9,557 bases of DNA. It comes from Verrucomicrobia bacterium UBA3063 (GTDB lineage: Bacteria > Verrucomicrobiota > Verrucomicrobiia > Methylacidiphilales > Verrucolacustridaceae). The stretch's first letter is position 1, and each line of letters opens with the position of its first letter. Of this stretch, positions 6,564 to 9,557 are shown one piece after another. The notes below the pieces were generated by a model. It saw only the letters and a list, made by a program, of their open reading frames with translations, was not told the origin of the DNA and ran no database searches. A program made the position numbers and the translations under genes. The stretch covers positions 1 to 9,557 of the forward strand of contig DFCD01000067.1 in NCBI GenBank assembly GCA_002366885.1, written 5' to 3'.

Positions 6564-7559
6564 TCAATAGATTCCCCCCATTGCCCGGATGCGTTTCCGG
6601 ATGGCCTCGGTGAGGACCTTTGGGCCGAGCACCTTGGCGTGGTCTCCCCAGCTGAGAATCCAGCGTTCGATTTCCTCGAGGGCCCCGAGGGTCATGAGGA
6701 GTTCGATTTCGCCCCCCTTCCGCTCCACGATTTTCTGGGAGGGATGCCAGTCCCGTTCCCGGATCAACCGGGCCGCAAAGGCATCGAAACGGATGCGCAC
6801 GGCATGCTTGCCGGTTCCTCCAAACACCCCGAAGCCGGATTTCAGCTCGCGGGCGGCGGAAAATCCGCGGGGACGGTCGAAACTCCTGCCGGTGGCCTTG
6901 GGGGTACGGATGCGGGCCAGTGCGTAGGTCCGCACCATCCCTTTCTTCGGATCGTGGGCGAGCAGATACCAAGCGTTGTCAACGTTGGCGAGATGGTAGG
7001 GATGGACATTCCGTGTCCCCGGGGTGGTATCCCGCAGGGCCCGATAGGAGAACTCCACCTCCTGGCGCTGGACAATCGACTTCGCCAGCAGGCGGAAGGT
7101 CTCCAGATCGGCGGCGGAGGCACCCGTGACGCGGAAGGAGTAATCGGCCCCCCACTCGCCGAGGTTGAAGCTCACCTCCTCCCTGAGGGCTCCGGTCAGC
7201 TTTTGGAAGGCGCTTGCCAGGGTTTTTTCAAACGGGGTCCCGCGGTACTGCGCCAGCACTTTTTGGGCCACAAAAAGGGCGAGGATTTCCCCCTCGCTCA
7301 CCTGCAGAAGAGGGAAGGCCTCCACCGGCTCGGTGTAGCGGAAAGAGTAGCGGGGGGCGTCATATTCGATGGGAAGATTCAGACGGTCGCGCATGAAATC
7401 GAGGTCGCGCTGGATGGTTTTGTAGGAAACCTCGAATTCCCCCGCCAGCTGCTGGCAGTTCACCGGTCTTTCGTTCGTCAGCAGGTCGTGGAGGCGCTGC
7501 ATCCGTTCCAGGGGAGGGCGGCTGTGGCCGCCCGGCGGGGGGGAAACTTTTTTGATCAT
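6564..7559 (-). CDS. YafY-family transcriptional regulator: helix-turn-helix plus WYL domain
   Basis: This 331-residue DNA-binding protein has the usual YafY/PafC-like layout. A winged helix-turn-helix lies at about 17-75 (LERMQRLHDLL, QQLAGEFEVSYKTIQRDLDF; recognition helix about 45-56). The WYL ligand-sensing domain spans about 150-225, with the signature tripeptide W197-Y198-L199 in NAWYLLAHD. A WCX-type C-terminal extension covers about 245-325. WYL domains bind ligands that in known cases include nucleic acid or small molecules; the ligand here is unknown. Members regulate DNA-damage, metabolic and defence genes (BrxR and CapW are defence examples). The gene diverges from a zinc-ribbon/membrane-peptide pair across 55 bases, and half-sites of an inverted repeat overlap its own start codon, so autoregulation is likely. 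AGGAG lies 4 bases before ATG 7559. M20 is a possible alternative start, but it would leave no better ribosome site. Confidence 0.9.
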   Translation of the reverse strand: MIKKVSPPPGGHSRPPLERMQRLHDLLTNERPVNCQQLAGEFEVSYKTIQRDLDFMRDRLNLPIEYDAPRYSFRYTEPVEAFPLLQVSEGEILALFVAQKVLAQYRGTPFEKTLASAFQKLTGALREEVSFNLGEWGADYSFRVTGASAADLETFRLLAKSIVQRQEVEFSYRALRDTTPGTRNVHPYHLANVDNAWYLLAHDPKKGMVRTYALARIRTPKATGRSFDRPRGFSAARELKSGFGVFGGTGKHAVRIRFDAFAARLIRERDWHPSQKIVERKGGEIELLMTLGALEEIERWILSWGDHAKVLGPKVLTEAIRKRIRAMGGIY

Positions 7560-7587
7560 AGGACTCCTAATGTCCTATCCCTAGGAC
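7558..7587. promoter_or_regulatory. Operator cluster: four TAGGA/TCCTA half-sites in the divergent gap
   Basis: ATAGGAC (7558-7564) and GTCCTAT (7572-7578) form a perfect 7-bp inverted repeat with a 7-base spacer. GTCCTA (7572-7577) also pairs with TAGGAC (7582-7587) across 4 bases. TAGGA (7559-7563) and TCCTA (7565-7569) form a tight palindrome around one base. Four half-sites thus fall within 28 bases, covering the regulator's start codon and most of the divergent gap. I infer that the WYL regulator binds here. Weak promoter matches overlap the cluster: plus strand TTGATC (7552-7557) with TATCCC (7576-7581); minus strand TTGCAG (7592-7597) with GACATT (7569-7574). Confidence 0.6.
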
Positions 7588-7614
7588 CAGACTGCAAGAA
7601 AAAAGGAGATACCC

Positions 7615-7806
7615 ATGGAAACACTCGTTCATTGTCGGAGCTGCGGGGAAGACACCAACCGGCCGGACTGGGAGGCCGCGCGGGGCTGCTGTGCCCATTG
7701 CGGCGAGCCTTCCGGTGCCGTTCTTCGGGGGTGGGGAGCCCTTGCGGCGCTGCGGGAGAGATTGGAGTTGGAACTGGCCTGGCGGCCGGAGGGCAGCCAT
7801 GCGTAA
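7615..7806 (+). CDS. 63-residue double-CxxC zinc-ribbon protein
   Basis: This is a small cytosolic protein whose N-terminal half is a likely treble-clef or zinc-ribbon fold: C7-x2-C10 (CRSC) and C26-x2-C29 (CAHC), 15 residues apart, each pair followed by Gly, with an extra cysteine at C25. The C-terminal half (about 38-57) is probably an amphipathic helix (LAALRERLELELAW). It may bind protein or nucleic acid through a zinc ion, but I do not recognise a named family. AAGGAG (7603-7608) lies 6 bases before the ATG, an excellent ribosome site. It is divergent from the WYL regulator and overlaps the next gene by 8 bases, so the two small proteins are probably made together under WYL control. Confidence 0.72.
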   Translation: METLVHCRSCGEDTNRPDWEAARGCCAHCGEPSGAVLRGWGALAALRERLELELAWRPEGSHA

Positions 7807-7954
7807 TCCCCTTTCTTTGTTGGCAGCGTGGGCTGCCGCTGGTTGTACCGGCGTAAGCTTTGGTGTTTCCTGGTATTTGCCTGAGCTGGGCATCTTGTCT
7901 GCCATGGCCGCCGGTTTTTGGTGGCAGGTGGTTTTGGAGGTAGAAAAGGGGTGA
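7799..7954 (+). CDS. 51-residue small membrane protein coupled to the zinc ribbon
   Basis: The ATG at 7799 overlaps the last 8 bases of the zinc-ribbon gene and is preceded by GGAGGG (7788-7793) at 5 bases, which fixes this start over earlier in-frame codons. The product is almost wholly hydrophobic: a first span at about 5-27 (LSLLAAWAAAGCTGVSFGV) and a second at about 30-46 (LGILSAMAAGFWWQVVL), then a short charged tail EVEKG. It could be a helical hairpin in the inner membrane. AAGC at 13-16 is a poor lipobox because the -3 residue is Ala, so a lipoprotein is less likely. I do not recognise a family. Third-position GC falls toward the 3' end, grading into the AT-rich region that follows. 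Confidence 0.6.
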   Translation: MRNPLSLLAAWAAAGCTGVSFGVSWYLPELGILSAMAAGFWWQVVLEVEKG

Positions 7955-8010
7955 ATTTTGTTTAGGCCAGCCAAGCATTTTAAGAATTGGATTATTTTGA
8001 AAAACAATAT

Positions 8011-8039
8011 CTTGTGTTCTTTTTTAAATTAAACACAAG
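8011..8039. repeat. Perfect 8-bp inverted repeat (stem-loop candidate)
   Basis: CTTGTGTT (8011-8018) pairs with AACACAAG (8032-8039) around a 13-base AT-rich loop. ATAT on each side (8007-8010 and 8042-8045) can extend the stem across a two-G bulge. No U-run follows on the plus strand. On the minus strand a short T-rich stretch follows, but no minus-strand gene ends nearby. It may be a weak terminator for the small-protein pair, a protein site, or part of an RNA. Confidence 0.45.
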
Positions 8040-8123
8040 GGATATATAAAATGCCAATAAAAATAATAAAACATTAATAATCAGTATTATATGAATTAAA
8101 CTTGCTTTAATGCGAATTTCTTT

Positions 8124-8147
8124 GTTCAAAGTTAACTTTCTTTGAAC
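8124..8147. promoter_or_regulatory. Nested palindromes, candidate operator upstream of the FecR-domain gene
   Basis: GTTCAAAG (8124-8131) and CTTTGAAC (8140-8147) form a perfect 8-bp inverted repeat with an 8-base spacer. A separate perfect 12-bp palindrome, AAAGTTAACTTT (8128-8139), is nested inside and shares four bases of the left arm. The block ends 35 bases before ATG 8183 and overlaps a possible -35 element. A dimeric regulator site is the simplest reading. As RNA it could fold in two exclusive ways, and CTTTGAAC is followed by only four T, too weak for a confident terminator. Confidence 0.5.
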
Positions 8148-8162
8148 TTTTCCGTGTATATT
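8132..8162 (+). promoter_or_regulatory. Possible promoter for the FecR-domain gene
   Basis: TATATT (8157-8162) is a good -10 hexamer. The best -35 candidate is TTAACT (8132-8137), with a long 19-base spacer and within the nested palindrome. Transcription would start near 8169, leaving a very short leader that still contains the AGGAGG ribosome site. Given the AT richness, chance matches are likely. Confidence 0.33.
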
Positions 8163-8182
8163 GGGATCGAAGGAGGGAGATG

Positions 8183-9557
8183 ATGACCTATTGGCACAGG
8201 ATGGTTGGTGTCTTTCTGGTTGGCTCGGCCTCTGCTTTTGCCGCCGTGGAGTTTAAGGAGGCGGAGATCACCACGGTGAAAAACATGGTGGAGCATGATG
8301 CGGGCACGGGATCGGTTCCCGCCAAGGTCAGCGAAAAAATTCAGGAGAAGTCCAAGGTCTCCACGGCAGCGGCTTCCATGGCGGAGCTGACTTTTGCGGA
8401 CTCCTCCATTACGCGCATGGGGGCCAACACGCAGTTCTCCTTCCAGTCCAAGGAGCGCCTGGTGAAGCTCGATCAGGGAAGCGTCCTGGTGAACACCCCG
8501 CCAGGGAAAGGTGGAGCGGTGGTGGATTGTGGCGGCGTGACCGGAGCCGTTTCGGGCACCACCTTCATGGCCAGCCGCGATGCCTCGGGCGGGGTGATGT
8601 TCGTTATGTTGGAGGGAAGCGGAACCCTGAAGGTCACCGTGCCCACGGGCGGGGGCGGAACCGTTGTGAAGGAGATCCGTCCCGGCCAGGCCGCCTCGGT
8701 GGGTTCGGCCACCGTCAAGGCGGCGGAAAAGGCCAACGCCGGCGGACCGCCCCCGGGGCCGGAACCGGAATCCGGTTCGACCAAACCGGCCCCCAAGGCG
8801 GAGGTGATTCAGGTCTTTGAAGTGGATGTGAAAAAAATTGTCGAGACCGCCCCCCTCATCCGCGAATTCAAAACCGAACTTCCGTCGATCGAAAAAATCG
8901 AAAAGACCATTGAGGTCCAGCAGTCCGCAGTCAGGGAGGGCAAACTGGAAAAACTGGAGGTGGAAGTGGTGGCAGTGAAAGAGGACGGGGACGTTCTCGT
9001 TGGGGCGCCGCGGATCGATGAAAAGGATATGAGGATCGTGAACAGCAGGGAGGAGCGTGCCAGAGGCAAGCCCCAAGCGGGAGACAATCTGGATATTGAA
9101 ACGGCGGCGGGCCCAGGAGCCGGAGGTGGGGGAAATCTGGCCAATGCCCGGCCCGCGCCCGCACCGGCGCCTGCGAATCCGCCGCCCGCACCGTTGGCAA
9201 CGGTCTCGGGCGGATCTCTGGGGATCATCGGACAGACAGCCACGGCGTTGGCCGGGGGGATCACTCCCGACCCCACGCTCTTTTCCCGTGCCCCGGTCGG
9301 CACGGTGGTGATGGGCGATCCCGTGAACCCCTTGGCGCTGACGCTCAGCGGTCCCACCAAAAGGGCGGGGATCGGAACCCTTTCCATCGAGATGGCCGGG
9401 GTGACCGTGACGAAACCTGTCGCGGTGGCGGCCGGAACCACGCAGTTTGAAATTCTGGGCACGGATCTCCCGGATCCGAAGGTGTATGCGCCCGGTGGCG
9501 TGGCGGTCACCGTCACCCTGAGTCTGACCGCCGCCACCGGCACGATCACGGAAACCA
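8183..9557 (+). CDS. Secreted FecR-domain protein, 3' truncated by the window edge
   Basis: The frame is open to the right edge (458 codons visible). AGGAGG (8171-8176) lies 6 bases before ATG 8183, which I prefer to the adjacent ATG 8180. A short signal peptide ends at AFA-A (about residue 20). The FecR-like beta domain covers about 27-180: VSTAAASMAELTFADSSITR then MGANTQFSF (59-87), LDQGSVLVNTPPGKGGAVV (96-114), VTGAVSGTTFM (119-129) and VMLEGSGTLKV (141-151), matching the AELTF/RLGANT/GTTF pattern of verrucomicrobial FecR proteins. A Pro-rich linker (about 195-215) leads to a charged, Glu/Lys-rich segment, a second Ala/Pro repeat tract (PAPAPAPANPPPAP), then a Val/Thr-rich beta region like Ig-type surface modules. 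No FecI sigma factor or TonB receptor adjoins, so iron-citrate signalling is unlikely. I infer an envelope or surface protein; its full size is unknown. Confidence 0.85.
   Translation, partial: MTYWHRMVGVFLVGSASAFAAVEFKEAEITTVKNMVEHDAGTGSVPAKVSEKIQEKSKVSTAAASMAELTFADSSITRMGANTQFSFQSKERLVKLDQGSVLVNTPPGKGGAVVDCGGVTGAVSGTTFMASRDASGGVMFVMLEGSGTLKVTVPTGGGGTVVKEIRPGQAASVGSATVKAAEKANAGGPPPGPEPESGSTKPAPKAEVIQVFEVDVKKIVETAPLIREFKTELPSIEKIEKTIEVQQSAVREGKLEKLEVEVVAVKEDGDVLVGAPRIDEKDMRIVNSREERARGKPQAGDNLDIETAAGPGAGGGGNLANARPAPAPAPANPPPAPLATVSGGSLGIIGQTATALAGGITPDPTLFSRAPVGTVVMGDPVNPLALTLSGPTKRAGIGTLSIEMAGVTVTKPVAVAAGTTQFEILGTDLPDPKVYAPGGVAVTVTLSLTAATGTITET

Larger units (their letters stand above)
7955..8182. 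other. AT-rich non-coding island upstream of the FecR-domain gene
   Basis: This 228-base stretch has no plausible gene. Bases 7981-8160 hold 39 G or C in 180 (about 22%), against clearly GC-rich coding sequence on both sides. It contains two perfect 8-bp inverted repeats, described separately, and a likely promoter near its right end. An eight-codon frame, ATG at 8051 to TAA at 8077, is preceded by AAGGG but is probably chance. I see no transposase, terminal repeat or target duplication. It may be a bent or protein-bound promoter region, an untranslated regulatory RNA, or acquired DNA. Confidence 0.8.

Noticed and set aside
6564..7954. WYL regulator region as a phage-defence locus
   Set aside because: WYL proteins do regulate BREX and CBASS systems, but no nuclease, ATPase, methyltransferase or cyclase of a defence system is present nearby.
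8051..8077. Eight-codon leader peptide (ATG to TAA) with AAGGG 9 bases upstream
   Set aside because: In 22% GC sequence such short frames are expected by chance, the codons show no regulatory pattern, and it ends over 100 bases before the next gene.
8132..9076. 314-residue minus-strand open frame opposite the FecR-domain gene
   Set aside because: The plus-strand frame has a signal peptide, a strong ribosome site and FecR motifs; the minus frame would start in coding sequence and has no recognisable domain.

Overview
The window is high-GC bacterial chromosome, and I infer a member of the Verrucomicrobiota or a close PVC relative. The evidence is the combination of a small secreted protein resembling the exosortase-associated TIGR04073 family, a secreted FecR-domain protein with no FecI sigma factor or TonB receptor beside it, and a YafY-type WYL regulator. 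The placement rests on recalled family distributions, not on a search. I see no rRNA, tRNA, CRISPR array, insertion sequence or phage gene.

Layout. (1) Bases 1-2026, plus strand, look like one transcription unit: the 3' end of a TIGR04073-like secreted protein; an RlmD/TrmA-family RNA uracil-C5 methyltransferase that appears to start at a CTG overlapping the previous stop; and a small exported protein with one hydrophobic segment. (2) Bases 2109-7559, minus strand, read right to left: a WYL regulator, a two-part outer-membrane beta-barrel protein with a recognisable promoter, a GT4 glycosyltransferase, a cysteine synthase, and a short lysine-rich/coiled-coil protein 5 bases after cysK. The two blocks converge at about 2027-2108, where I see no convincing terminator. 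(3) Bases 7615-7954, plus strand, divergent from the WYL gene: a 63-residue double-CxxC zinc ribbon overlapping by 8 bases a 51-residue membrane protein. The 55-base divergent gap carries a cluster of TAGGA/TCCTA half-sites. (4) Bases 7955-8182 are non-coding and very AT-rich (39 G/C in 180 bases at 7981-8160, about 22%), with two perfect 8-bp inverted repeats. (5) From 8183 a secreted FecR-domain protein runs off the right edge; 458 codons are visible.

How the parts may work together. Several products belong to the cell envelope: the TIGR04073-like protein, the exported protein, the barrel, the glycosyltransferase (polysaccharide or glycan synthesis) and the FecR-domain protein. The methyltransferase and cysteine synthase are housekeeping. 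The most system-like module is the WYL regulator, its operator cluster and the divergent zinc-ribbon/membrane-peptide pair. I infer that the regulator controls itself and the pair; no function can be assigned to the pair from sequence. Many long open frames opposite the real genes are artefacts of high GC and are omitted.
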